DNA of 64,000 nucleotides from JBKBUF01 sp046290815 (GTDB taxonomy: Bacteria; Bacteroidota; Bacteroidia; Cytophagales; Cytophagaceae). Positions 1 to 8,860 of the stretch are shown one piece after another (the first letter of the stretch is position 1; every line of letters starts with the position of its first letter). The stretch lies in contig JBKBUF010000002.1 of the NCBI GenBank assembly GCA_046290815.1, forward strand, positions 186,001 through 250,000, given 5' to 3'. Made by a program: the position numbers and the translations under genes. The notes beneath the pieces are model-generated. The model saw only the letters and a list, made by a program, of their open reading frames with translations, had not been told where the DNA came from and searched no databases.

Positions 1-1063
1 GAATATCACTGGTAGTAATAAATAATTCAGTAGCGGCCCAAATGAATTCATCGTTGAAATTTGCATCATCATAAGCACCGGTTCTAATATCTTCGGGCTG
101 TACATATCTTCTGCTTGGATTTGCTCTTGCCCAATTATAAGCTGCTATGGCCGCATCTATACATTGTTGAGCTTGTCCTGGTCTCTCTGCTTCAAATTTC
201 TTCAATATCCTTCCTGCTACTGCCATTACTGCTGCAAAATTTAAAGCCGCATTAGTACTTTTTTGTACTACATATCGTTCAGCAGTATTTTGATGAGGAA
301 GCACTGAAGCTCCAAAAGTTTTTGTAGTCAGCTTATGATATACTCCTCCGTCATTTGGATCCTGCATCGTAAGCATCCAATCAACATTCCATAATGCTTC
401 ATCCAATACATCCGGTATAGTATTCCCGCTTTCCGGTATATTAAGGCTTATGTTCTGGAAGTAATCACTGTAATGTTCATACAATGCCAATATGGTATAG
501 GTGCTAATCCCGGAATTCACAACATATTTATTGTAATCTCCTGCATCATACCATCCTTTAGGACTGGAGATAACAAAATTTTCAGGTCTCTCCGCAGTAG
601 CTGCCGAAGCATGGACGTATACCTGATTATCCGGGTGACCCAATGGTCTTGCAAAAATATTTCCGTGCTGGCTGGTGATCTGCTGTGAAGCTCTGTTATA
701 AAAAAAACCCCTTAAAGCTCCTTTCATTATACTTAAATGCACATTATCAGTGACATCAAATATTTCTGAAGTAAAATTTCCACATCTTATGCGAAACCTC
801 CCTGACTGATTAAAGGAAGAAAAATCAAAGATTTTTACATTTTCATTAGAATAGGTCCATACTTTCGCTGAGGATAATCCACCTGAATAAACAACGGTAC
901 TATTATCGGCGGATACAATCTCCGCATTGCCGGTGGCTTCACCCGGAACCACAGCAAGTTTTTCTCCCGAAGGGTAAAATCCGATTTGATTTAATCTGAT
1001 CTGTTGTGAATAACTAATCTGACAAAAAACTGTAAAAAGGATCACCAATAAAGCTTGCTTCAT
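1..1063 (-). CDS. Glycoside hydrolase family 9 (cellulase family), partial
   Basis: The reading frame is open from an ATG at 1063 to the left window edge, so about 354 N-terminal residues are visible and the C-terminus is missing. Residues 1-20 form a Sec signal peptide ending in YSQ. An N-terminal Ig-like (CelD_N) domain follows, starting IRLNQIGFYP and running to about residue 105. The catalytic (alpha/alpha)6 barrel then begins, with the family 9 hallmark WYDAGDYNKY at 171-180; in GH9 enzymes the two Asp of this motif (D173, D176) hold the catalytic water. The acid Glu lies in the missing part. GH9 enzymes are inverting endo- or exo-glucanases that mostly act on cellulose, so a secreted cellulase is the likely role. 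Whether a type IX sorting domain is present cannot be seen. Confidence 0.9.
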   Translation of the reverse strand, partial: MKQALLVILFTVFCQISYSQQIRLNQIGFYPSGEKLAVVPGEATGNAEIVSADNSTVVYSGGLSSAKVWTYSNENVKIFDFSSFNQSGRFRIRCGNFTSEIFDVTDNVHLSIMKGALRGFFYNRASQQITSQHGNIFARPLGHPDNQVYVHASAATAERPENFVISSPKGWYDAGDYNKYVVNSGISTYTILALYEHYSDYFQNISLNIPESGNTIPDVLDEALWNVDWMLTMQDPNDGGVYHKLTTKTFGASVLPHQNTAERYVVQKSTNAALNFAAVMAVAGRILKKFEAERPGQAQQCIDAAIAAYNWARANPSRRYVQPEDIRTGAYDDANFNDEFIWAATELFITTSDI

Positions 1064-1504
1064 AATATTGAATTTTGAATTGTAACTGTAACCTGGCATT
1101 AAATCATGGGGCAAGATGGCTTACGTGAATTCGAATCCCACCGTTGATATCATGCAAGGTATTTCCTATTTATTCTGCAATTTCATCAAAAATAAGTACA
1201 AGTGCAAGTGCTTAAAGATTGTAATTTCTTATTTTTCAATTAGTTAAATCATAGTTTAAGGCGTTTTAGGCACAAAACATCAGGGTTTAAAACATATATT
1301 TTCAGGGCTATTTAATGATAGATTGTCAATACTTGAGGCACTATAGACTTGGTGGATTTTTTTTAAAATTTAGCCTGATTCGTCAAAAAAGTTGTAAAAC
1401 TTTGAAATACTACAGCTAATTTATGATCGCGGGAACTCATCCAGGATTATTTATATTATATTTGCACCCTAATTCATATTTCTACACACTTCAAAAGTAT
1501 TTTC
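1064..1504. other. Divergent intergenic region with candidate promoters
   Basis: No coding sequence was found in this 441-base stretch between the leftward GH9 gene and the rightward ABC-F gene. It holds one candidate TAnnTTTG -7 element for each direction: TATATTTG at 1457-1464 (plus strand, about 40 bases before the ABC-F start) and TATTTTTG at 1187-1194 (minus strand, about 125 bases before the GH9 start). No good TTTG -33 element was seen at the expected spacing for either, so both are tentative. Confidence 0.35.
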
Positions 1505-3142
1505 ATGATTTCAGTTGATGGCGTAACGGTAGAGTTCAATGGTTCAGCCCTTTTCAGTGACATAACGTTTAATATTAATGAAAATGACCGGATTGCCCTT
1601 ATGGGTAAAAACGGTGCCGGAAAGTCCACCCTTTTAAAAATAATTGCCGGAGTAAATAAACCAACTAAGGGAAAGGTTTCTGCTCCTAAAGAGGCTATAA
1701 TTGCCTATCTGCCCCAACATCTACTTACAAAAGACGATTGCACTGTTTTCCAGGAAACATCCAAAGCTTTCGGTAAAATCCTGAATATGAAAAACAGGAT
1801 GGATGAACTCAATAAACAACTTGAAACCCGTACAGATTATGAATCTGACGAGTACATGAAAATCATTGAAGAGGTCTCTGAGCTAAGTGAAAAGTATTAT
1901 TCCATAGAAGAGGTGAATTTTGATGCCGAAGTGGAAAAAACATTAATGGGTTTAGGATTTTTAAGATCGGATCTTACCAGACCAACCGGCGAATTCAGTG
2001 GTGGGTGGAGAATGAGGATAGAACTTGCCAAAATACTTCTCCAAAAACCTGACCTTATCCTGTTGGATGAGCCTACCAATCACCTGGATATTGAATCAGT
2101 GCAATGGCTTGAAGATTTTCTTGTTAATAATTCAAAAGCTGTAATAGTAATATCTCACGATAAAGCTTTTGTAGACAACATCACTAACCGCACCATTGAA
2201 GTGACAATGGGAAGGATCTATGATTATAAAGTAAACTACAGTCAATATCTTCAATTGAGGAAAGAGAGAAGAGAACAACAGCAGAAGCAATATGAAGATC
2301 AGCAGAAACAAATTGCTGAAATCAGAGAATTCATAGAAAGATTTAAAGGTACATATTCGAAAACCTTACAGGTTCAGTCAAGAGTGAAAATGCTGGAAAA
2401 AATTGAAATCATAGAAGTTGATGAAGTAGATAATTCAGCACTTAATCTGAAATTCCCTCCTGCACCACGCTCCGGAAATTATCCTGTAATAGTTGAGGGC
2501 TTATCTAAAAAATACGGTGATCATACTGTATTTAAAGATGTTTCCCTTATGATTGAACGTGGAGAGAAAGTTGCTTTTGTAGGCAGAAACGGTGAAGGTA
2601 AATCTACATTGGTAAAGGCTATTATGGGAGAAATTGATTATGAAGGTAAATGCCAGTTGGGCCATAATGCAATGATAGGTTACTTTGCACAAAACCAGGC
2701 TTCCCTGTTGGATGAGGACCTGACAGTCTTCCAGACCATTGATAACATCGCAGTCGGCGATATAAGAACAAAAATCAAAGATATCCTGGGTGCATTTATG
2801 TTTTCCGGAGATACTATTGAGAAGAAAGTAAAAGTACTTTCGGGTGGAGAAAAGACAAGGCTTGCGATGATAAAATTGCTACTTACTCCTGTTAATCTGC
2901 TCATACTCGATGAGCCAACCAATCACCTTGATATTAAGACCAAAGACATACTTAAAGACGCTCTCAAAGCATTTGATGGTACTTTGATTCTGGTTTCTCA
3001 CGACAGAGATTTCCTTGACGGCCTGGCCAATAAAGTGTTTGAATTCGGAAACAAGCGAGTGAAAGAACATTTTGAAGACATCAACGGCTTCCTGAGAAAT
3101 AAGAAGATGGAAAATCTTAAAGAAATTGAAAGAAAAGCATAG
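1505..3142 (+). CDS. ABC-F family ATPase (translation factor type)
   Basis: This 545-residue soluble protein has two ATP-binding cassettes and no membrane segments, the layout of the ABC-F family (EttA, Uup, YbiT and relatives), which act on the ribosome and not in transport. Cassette 1 has Walker A GKNGAGKST at 34-42, signature FSGGW and Walker B LILLDEPTNHLD. Cassette 2 has Walker A GRNGEGKST, signature LSGGEKTR and LLILDEPTNHLD. Between them lies a charged, Gln/Lys-rich helical linker of the type that reaches the P-site tRNA. The length matches the housekeeping members. The exact subfamily, and any antibiotic-resistance role, cannot be decided from motifs. It is a single gene preceded by a possible -7 element at 1457-1464. 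Confidence 0.9.
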   Translation: MISVDGVTVEFNGSALFSDITFNINENDRIALMGKNGAGKSTLLKIIAGVNKPTKGKVSAPKEAIIAYLPQHLLTKDDCTVFQETSKAFGKILNMKNRMDELNKQLETRTDYESDEYMKIIEEVSELSEKYYSIEEVNFDAEVEKTLMGLGFLRSDLTRPTGEFSGGWRMRIELAKILLQKPDLILLDEPTNHLDIESVQWLEDFLVNNSKAVIVISHDKAFVDNITNRTIEVTMGRIYDYKVNYSQYLQLRKERREQQQKQYEDQQKQIAEIREFIERFKGTYSKTLQVQSRVKMLEKIEIIEVDEVDNSALNLKFPPAPRSGNYPVIVEGLSKKYGDHTVFKDVSLMIERGEKVAFVGRNGEGKSTLVKAIMGEIDYEGKCQLGHNAMIGYFAQNQASLLDEDLTVFQTIDNIAVGDIRTKIKDILGAFMFSGDTIEKKVKVLSGGEKTRLAMIKLLLTPVNLLILDEPTNHLDIKTKDILKDALKAFDGTLILVSHDRDFLDGLANKVFEFGNKRVKEHFEDINGFLRNKKMENLKEIERKA

Positions 3143-3284
3143 CCCAACTCCTGATCGGGATAGTGCATTTATATTTTTTAAAATATTTTAAGGCGTGGTA
3201 TGGGAATAAATTATTATAGTAAAACCTCCAGGATGTGTAATTCCTTCCCCTGCTCACCGTTATAGGAATAAAATTTTTGTATAC

Positions 3285-5804
3285 TTGAAGTTTTTTAATA
3301 CATATTATATTTTTCTTAGGCTTTCATTTTTATTATTGTTTTACTCAACTGCTTCAGCACAAAATAATCCCACAGGAAAAGTTACAGGTGTAGTTATAGA
3401 TTCCCTTACGCATGAACCGGTCATGTATTCTGCCCTGGTGCTCACTAATATGGAAACAGGTAAACCAGTCAACGGTGGTCTGGCAGATGATCTCGGTCAA
3501 TTTGCATTAGAAAAAATTGCAAAAGGCAATTATATTCTCACCATATCATTCCTTGATTATAAAAGCAGAAGTGTTGATATTATCATAAATGAAGAAGATC
3601 AGCATATCCACCTTGGCACAATTCTGCTGTCTGTTGAAAGAAAAAATATTAAAGAGATAATAGTTACCGGCAGAAAGCAATTGATTGAAGAAAAGGTAGA
3701 CCGTACAGTTTATAATGCTGAAAATGATGAAACCAACAAAGGAGGAGATGCCACAGATGTATTAAGAAAAGTACCAATGCTATCTGTAGATATGGATGGT
3801 AATGTAAGTTTACGGGGTAGTCAGAATTTAATGGTTTTAATAAATGGCAAACCAAGTACTATTACTGCCGGAAACCTTGCGGATGCATTACGCCAGATTC
3901 CTGCAGAGCTTATCAAATCTGTAGAGGTGATAACCTCCCCTTCTGTTAAATATGATGCGGAAGGTTCTGCAGGAATAATAAATATAGTACTCAAAAAAAA
4001 TACCCTTGAAGGTCTTACACTAAATATTGATAGCAGTGTGGGATTACGAGGATCTAATCTAGGACTAAACGGCAATTATCGCAAAGGAAAAATGGCATTC
4101 TCTCTAGGGGGGTGGGGTCGTGCCGGCTACAACATAAAAGGCAGATATAAAAATACACAAACGATACAGAACCCGGACGGCACTATTTCAGAAAACATTC
4201 AAACGGCAAGCACCCGAAACAGAAACATGCATGGAAGGTACCAGCTCGGTTGGGAATATGATATTAATAAAAACAACTTTCTGTCAGCCAACCTTAGATA
4301 TTCATTTCACAACAATCGTGTTTTTCAGGATAATTTTCTTACTGAAAGTTATAGCAATAAAGTTTTTCAAAATTCCACCCTTCGGGACATAAACAGAAAT
4401 AACCTTTCCGGTACGATAGACTTAAACCTGAATTATACTCACAATTTTGAAACCCCGCAAAGAGAGTTTTCCATTCTAGGACTGTACAGCCGTAATATCA
4501 GAGATGATAATTTCTACAACAACATTATCAATCAGCAGGACAACAGTATTCAAAGCAGACTGAGAAGTCAAAACGATAATTACAATGAAGAAATTGCATT
4601 ACAGGCCGACTATGCTACCCCAGTAGGAAAATCCCAGATTTTTGAATCTGGAGTAAAATCTATTTGGAGAAATGTAGGCAGCAGATTTACTTACTATACT
4701 GCCGGACCTGATGGAGTATTTGTACCAGTAGAAAGACTCGAGCTTAACAATCGATTCAATTATTATCAGAATGTAAATTCAGTTTATTTATCTCATACCA
4801 TCAGCCTTCCGAAAGGTTTTAGCGCCAAAGGAGGTTTAAGATATGAATATACTATAATCAGCGCATCCTTTAGAGATGGCCAACAGGTAAATATTCCAAG
4901 TTATGGCTCATTAATCCCGGGAATCAATCTTTCAAAAAAGCTTAATAATGGAGGAATGATAAAAGCATCTTACAATCGTAGACTTCAAAGACCTTCTTTA
5001 AGGTACCTCAATCCTAATATAGAAGCCTCCAATCCATTAGATGTAAGTGTTGGAAACCCATTGCTGGACCCGGAGTTTACCAACAATTATGAATTAGGAT
5101 ACAATACATTTATTGAAAGCAGTTCCTTAAACATAAATGCATTTGTAAGAAACACCAATAATGCGATCCAGCATGTAAGAGATGCAATAGGTGAAGATAC
5201 TATCAGAACCACCTTTCAGAATATCGGAAAAGAAAGTGCTTACGGGATCGGAGTTTTTACAAATATAAAATTAGGAGAAAAATTAACTGTAAGCGGCAAT
5301 ACTGATATTTACTATGTATTATTAAATAATAATCATCCGAATCCGGCATATAGAGCAAGCAATAGCGGTTTTGTAGTAAGCGGAAGAGTAAACGGAACTT
5401 ATAAACTGACAGAAGATTGGTCTCTTCAAATTTTTAGTTTTTACCGTGCCAGACAAATTCATCTTCAGGGCTACAGAGGAGGTTTTGGAATGTATAGTCT
5501 TAGTCTTAGAAAAGACTTCAAAAACAAGAAAGGTAGCCTTGGGTTCGGCGCAGAAAACTTCTTCCACCCGGGAGGAATTTTGGTGGTGAATGAAGTTAAT
5601 ACGCCCACAATGAATCAACGCAACAAAGACGTGAGGTACAATATGAACTTCAAAGTAAATCTTAGTTATCGTATAGGAAAACTTAGCAACTCCGAAGGCA
5701 AACCGAAAAAGAGGAAACGGATAGTCAATGATGACATGAAAGACTCGGGTGGCAATGATGGCAACGAAACCACACCTGTTAACCCACCAACGAAGAGGAA
5801 TTAG
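3285..5804 (+). CDS. Outer membrane beta-barrel receptor, TonB-dependent type
   Basis: The start is TTG; no in-frame ATG lies upstream, and TTG gives a good signal peptide (LSFLLLFYSTASAQ, cleavage near residue 26). A carboxypeptidase-regulatory-like Ig domain spans about 33-115. A plug-like domain spans about 125-240, with the typical stretch EVITSPSVKYDAEGSAGIIN. A long aromatic-rich beta-barrel of the outer-membrane-barrel family 3 type follows to about 795, and then a Lys/Arg-rich disordered tail. The family binds or imports ligands, or acts as structural barrels, at the outer membrane. No SusD partner or sigma/anti-sigma pair is adjacent, so the substrate is unknown. The final aromatic residue typical of classic TonB receptors is not terminal here because of the charged tail. 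Confidence 0.85.
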   Translation: MKFFNTYYIFLRLSFLLLFYSTASAQNNPTGKVTGVVIDSLTHEPVMYSALVLTNMETGKPVNGGLADDLGQFALEKIAKGNYILTISFLDYKSRSVDIIINEEDQHIHLGTILLSVERKNIKEIIVTGRKQLIEEKVDRTVYNAENDETNKGGDATDVLRKVPMLSVDMDGNVSLRGSQNLMVLINGKPSTITAGNLADALRQIPAELIKSVEVITSPSVKYDAEGSAGIINIVLKKNTLEGLTLNIDSSVGLRGSNLGLNGNYRKGKMAFSLGGWGRAGYNIKGRYKNTQTIQNPDGTISENIQTASTRNRNMHGRYQLGWEYDINKNNFLSANLRYSFHNNRVFQDNFLTESYSNKVFQNSTLRDINRNNLSGTIDLNLNYTHNFETPQREFSILGLYSRNIRDDNFYNNIINQQDNSIQSRLRSQNDNYNEEIALQADYATPVGKSQIFESGVKSIWRNVGSRFTYYTAGPDGVFVPVERLELNNRFNYYQNVNSVYLSHTISLPKGFSAKGGLRYEYTIISASFRDGQQVNIPSYGSLIPGINLSKKLNNGGMIKASYNRRLQRPSLRYLNPNIEASNPLDVSVGNPLLDPEFTNNYELGYNTFIESSSLNINAFVRNTNNAIQHVRDAIGEDTIRTTFQNIGKESAYGIGVFTNIKLGEKLTVSGNTDIYYVLLNNNHPNPAYRASNSGFVVSGRVNGTYKLTEDWSLQIFSFYRARQIHLQGYRGGFGMYSLSLRKDFKNKKGSLGFGAENFFHPGGILVVNEVNTPTMNQRNKDVRYNMNFKVNLSYRIGKLSNSEGKPKKRKRIVNDDMKDSGGNDGNETTPVNPPTKRN

Positions 5805-5843
5805 GAATTAAGAATTAAGAATGGCCTAAATATCAACTGCACA

Positions 5844-5899
5844 ATATCTAATATCTAATATCTAATATCTAATATCTAATATCTAATATCTAATATCTA
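5844..5899. repeat. Heptanucleotide tandem repeat, 8 copies
   Basis: Eight perfect back-to-back copies of ATATCTA fill 56 bases. They lie between the convergent ends of the barrel receptor gene and the acyl-CoA synthetase gene, outside both reading frames. A short degenerate direct repeat (GAATTAAGAATTAAGAAT) lies just upstream at about 5804-5822. The tract is likely to vary in copy number between strains by replication slippage. Its position makes a phase-variation role unlikely. Confidence 0.95.
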
Positions 5900-5923
5900 A
5901 TTTCCAATATCTCCAAACCTCCG

Positions 5924-7579
5924 CTATTCCATCAACCTCCTCAATATTTTCCCTACATTACTTTTTGGCAGTTGGTCACGGAACACAACATGCTTAGGTA
6001 CTTTATAGCTGGTGAGGTATTTCTTACAATGTTCTTTTATTTCTTCTTCAGTTAATGAAGGGTCTTTTTTTACAATAAATGCTTTAACTGCTTCAGTAGT
6101 TTTTTCATCAGGAACACCTTTCACGCCTGCTTCCAATACCTTAGGATGCATAGATATTACTTCCTCCACTTCGTTAGGATATACATTGAATCCGCTCACC
6201 AATACCATTTCTTTCTTTCTATCAACGATTCTGAAGTATCCGTCTTTATCCATTGCTCCCACATCACCGGTTTTCAGCCATTCTCCCTCCATCACCTTGG
6301 CAGTTTCATCATTTCGCTGCCAGTAGCCTGCCATTACCTGAGGACCTTTTACATAAATTTCTCCTGGCTCATCAATGGAACAATCTTTTCCATCATCATT
6401 TACAATTCTAACTTCAGTACCCGGCAAAGGCAATCCTATACTTCCCAGTTTAATTCTTCCATCAACAGTGTTACAGCATACAACAGGAGAAGTTTCTGTC
6501 AAACCATAACCTTCAGCAAGCTTTGTACCAGTCACCTGCTCCCATTTCTCAGCTACCGGTCTTTGCACCGCCATTCCTCCTCCTACTGCAAGTTTCATTG
6601 TGGAGAAATTAATAGTTTTAAATTTCTCCTGATTAAGCAAACCATTAAACAATGTGTTTACACCCGTCATAATAGTAAAAGGATATTTCTTTAAATCCTT
6701 TATAAAGGCGGGCATATCTTTAGGATTTGTAATAAGTACATTTTTTGCACCATATTTAAGCATCGCCAGCAGATTGCATGTAAGAGCAAATATGTGATAA
6801 AGCGGAAGCGGTGTAATAACAACTTCCTGTTTGTCTTTCAGCACCGGCTTAAACCATTCGTAAATCTGAACCATATTCGCAATAATATTTCTGTTGGTAA
6901 GCATAGCTCCTTTGCTTACACCGGTAGTACCACCTGTATATTGAAGAAAGCATACATCATCAGGTTTTATTTCAGGCTTTGTCCATTTACCTTCTTTGCC
7001 TGCAGCAAGTGCCTTTTTATATTTTATAGCCTGAGGTAACGAATAAGCAGGAACCATTTTTTTTATATACTTCACAACAAAATTTACGATGAAACCTTTT
7101 ACCCCACCCAAAGCATCACCAATATCTGTAATAATAACAGTTTCTATATTTGTGTTCTTTTGTATGGTCTCCAGTTTATCTGCAAAGTTAGAAAGGATTA
7201 CAAGCGCTTTTGCTCCTGAATCTTTAAACTGATGCTCCATTTCCCTCTCAGTATATAGTGGATTGGTATTCACTATAATAAGACCTGCTTTGATAGCACC
7301 AAATAGGACTATAGGATATTGCAACAAGTTTGGCATCTGAATAGCAATCCTGTCACCTTTTTTAAGGTTTGTATTATTTTGCAAAAATGCTGCGAACTGA
7401 GTACTCAAAATATCTACCTCACCAAAAGTGAGTGTCTTTCCCATGTTTACAAAAGCCGGAAGGTCTCTGTATTTATTAATGCAATCTTCATAAAACTCAA
7501 GTACACTTCTGAATTTATCAGCATTTATTTCAGGGTTTACCTCTTTTGGGTATTGCTTTATCCAGGGAAAATCAGCCAT
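5924..7579 (-). CDS. fadD: Long-chain acyl-CoA synthetase (AMP-forming)
   Basis: This 551-residue enzyme belongs to the ANL superfamily and activates fatty acids to acyl-CoA through an acyl-AMP intermediate. The P-loop YTGGTTGVSKGA starts at residue 214. Further on are the adenine-binding motif GYGLTETSPV, the hinge segment KTGDVG followed by DRKKEMVLVSGFNVYPNEVE, and the C-terminal catalytic Lys in SNVGKILRR. The length and motifs fit FadD-type long-chain ligases, although chain length specificity cannot be read from the sequence. The gene ends convergently with the barrel receptor gene and is followed upstream on the same strand by a BASS transporter 42 bases away, so the two may be cotranscribed. 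Confidence 0.88.
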   Translation of the reverse strand: MADFPWIKQYPKEVNPEINADKFRSVLEFYEDCINKYRDLPAFVNMGKTLTFGEVDILSTQFAAFLQNNTNLKKGDRIAIQMPNLLQYPIVLFGAIKAGLIIVNTNPLYTEREMEHQFKDSGAKALVILSNFADKLETIQKNTNIETVIITDIGDALGGVKGFIVNFVVKYIKKMVPAYSLPQAIKYKKALAAGKEGKWTKPEIKPDDVCFLQYTGGTTGVSKGAMLTNRNIIANMVQIYEWFKPVLKDKQEVVITPLPLYHIFALTCNLLAMLKYGAKNVLITNPKDMPAFIKDLKKYPFTIMTGVNTLFNGLLNQEKFKTINFSTMKLAVGGGMAVQRPVAEKWEQVTGTKLAEGYGLTETSPVVCCNTVDGRIKLGSIGLPLPGTEVRIVNDDGKDCSIDEPGEIYVKGPQVMAGYWQRNDETAKVMEGEWLKTGDVGAMDKDGYFRIVDRKKEMVLVSGFNVYPNEVEEVISMHPKVLEAGVKGVPDEKTTEAVKAFIVKKDPSLTEEEIKEHCKKYLTSYKVPKHVVFRDQLPKSNVGKILRRLME

Positions 7580-7621
7580 AGTTTTATATAATGTAAATTG
7601 AATGATTCTAAAGTAACAATA

Positions 7622-8500
7622 TTAAATGGTTTTGGCAATTCCGGATTTTTGTGTTTTCTGCGAAAAAAGTATTACTGCAATACCGGTGCCGAACATAATC
7701 AGGCTATACACAGCCGGAGCAATTGCCATTTGAGTACTTGCAAGTAAGGTGGTTGCTATGGTTATTGCCAATGTACCGTTTTGTATACCTGCTTCTATTG
7801 AAATTGTTAATGATTGTGCTTTATTAAGTTTTAATGCTTTCCCCAGAACAAAACCTACCAGCATAGAACCGACATTTAATGCCAGAGAGGCTAATCCCGC
7901 TTCCTTAAAATATCCGACAAAATTTTCTCTTTCTTTCACAATGATACCTGCTATGACAAGAAACAATACAATAGCAGATGCAATACGAACCGGCTTATCC
8001 ATTTTAAGAGCGAATGAAGGGGATTTAGCATTGATGATCATCCCTATAGTTACAGGAATGATTGTAATTATCAAGATCTGCGCTATAGTTTCCACGACAT
8101 TTAATTTTATCACTTGATCCTGATGAAGGAAATTTACAAGAGAGAAGTTGATTACAAATGGGATAGTAAGAATAGTAACAAAACTACTCAGTGCGGTAAG
8201 GGTAACAGAAAGAGCAGTATCGCCTTTCGAGAGGTGGGTAATCAGATTAGAAGTAGGACCTCCAGGGCAAGCTGCAAGTACCATTATACCAACAGAAATT
8301 TCCGGGCGTAATGAAAAGGTGCTTGCAATAAGATATCCGATGACAGGCAAGGCAATTATCTGAGCAGCCAAACCTGTTAACACGGCTTTTGGATATACAG
8401 CAATTCTTTTAAAATCAACAACGCTAAGTGACAATCCCATTCCAAGCATTATCACAAATAATGAAGAGGCAAGAAAAATAACAGAGATTTTAGATTCCAT
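7622..8500 (-). CDS. Bile acid:sodium symporter (BASS) family transporter
   Basis: This 292-residue protein has about nine to ten hydrophobic segments and is placed in the inner membrane. It carries the two hallmark regions of the BASS/SBF family: ACPGGPTSNLITHLSKGD around residues 78-95 and EAGIQNGTLAITIA around 235-248. These form the crossing unwound helices and the sodium sites in structures of the family. Bacterial members carry bile acids, pantoate or other organic anions with sodium. The substrate cannot be told here. It lies 42 bases upstream of fadD in the direction of transcription, so a carboxylic acid substrate is possible but is only an inference. Confidence 0.85.
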   Translation of the reverse strand: MESKISVIFLASSLFVIMLGMGLSLSVVDFKRIAVYPKAVLTGLAAQIIALPVIGYLIASTFSLRPEISVGIMVLAACPGGPTSNLITHLSKGDTALSVTLTALSSFVTILTIPFVINFSLVNFLHQDQVIKLNVVETIAQILIITIIPVTIGMIINAKSPSFALKMDKPVRIASAIVLFLVIAGIIVKERENFVGYFKEAGLASLALNVGSMLVGFVLGKALKLNKAQSLTISIEAGIQNGTLAITIATTLLASTQMAIAPAVYSLIMFGTGIAVILFSQKTQKSGIAKTI

Positions 8501-8860
8501 TTTTTATTAAGTTTTCAGAATGCAACAATAAGTAAAAATGAAATAATTTACTATTTGCCCTAAATATATTACATGCTGTAAACATGAAAATCATCCGACA
8601 AAAAAACAATAAGGATAAAAATAAATTCCGCTCATTATTAAGAAGTTAATGTTAACTAAAATGGTACATACTAAATATAATTTAACCTATATTTTTTATT
8701 ACAAACCTAATTTTTTTCTAGAAAATCAAATCGTTTTATCATATTTTTTATTAATTAATTACAAAACGGGGCTAAAGTATTTTGGCAATTAGTGAAATGG
8801 AAAGAAATTAAACGGGTTATGAATTTTTTCCAAAGTAACCGATTGATAACCAAATTACAT
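8501..8860. other. AT-rich divergent intergenic region
   Basis: This is a non-coding region of about 360 bases between the leftward BASS gene and the rightward secreted protein gene. It is very AT-rich, with several runs of T and A. No convincing promoter pair, repeat or RNA structure was seen. A GTG at 8792 and an ATG at 8819 are in frame with the downstream gene but would put a long polar stretch before its signal peptide. Confidence 0.5.

Noticed and set aside
1125..1141. tRNA T-arm-like sequence GTGAATTCGAATCCCAC
   Set aside because: The loop looks right, but two of five stem pairs fail and no acceptor, D or anticodon arm can be built around it.
5844..5899. Heptamer repeat as a possible CRISPR array
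   Set aside because: The units are contiguous with no spacers and are far too short.
6146..6694. 182-residue frame opposite the acyl-CoA synthetase gene
   Set aside because: It is an antisense shadow of a well-supported gene; its Ser/His/Phe-rich content is typical of such shadows.
8792..8860. Upstream GTG start for the type IX secreted protein
   Set aside because: It would put 23 mostly polar and basic residues before a good signal peptide that starts at the ATG at 8861.
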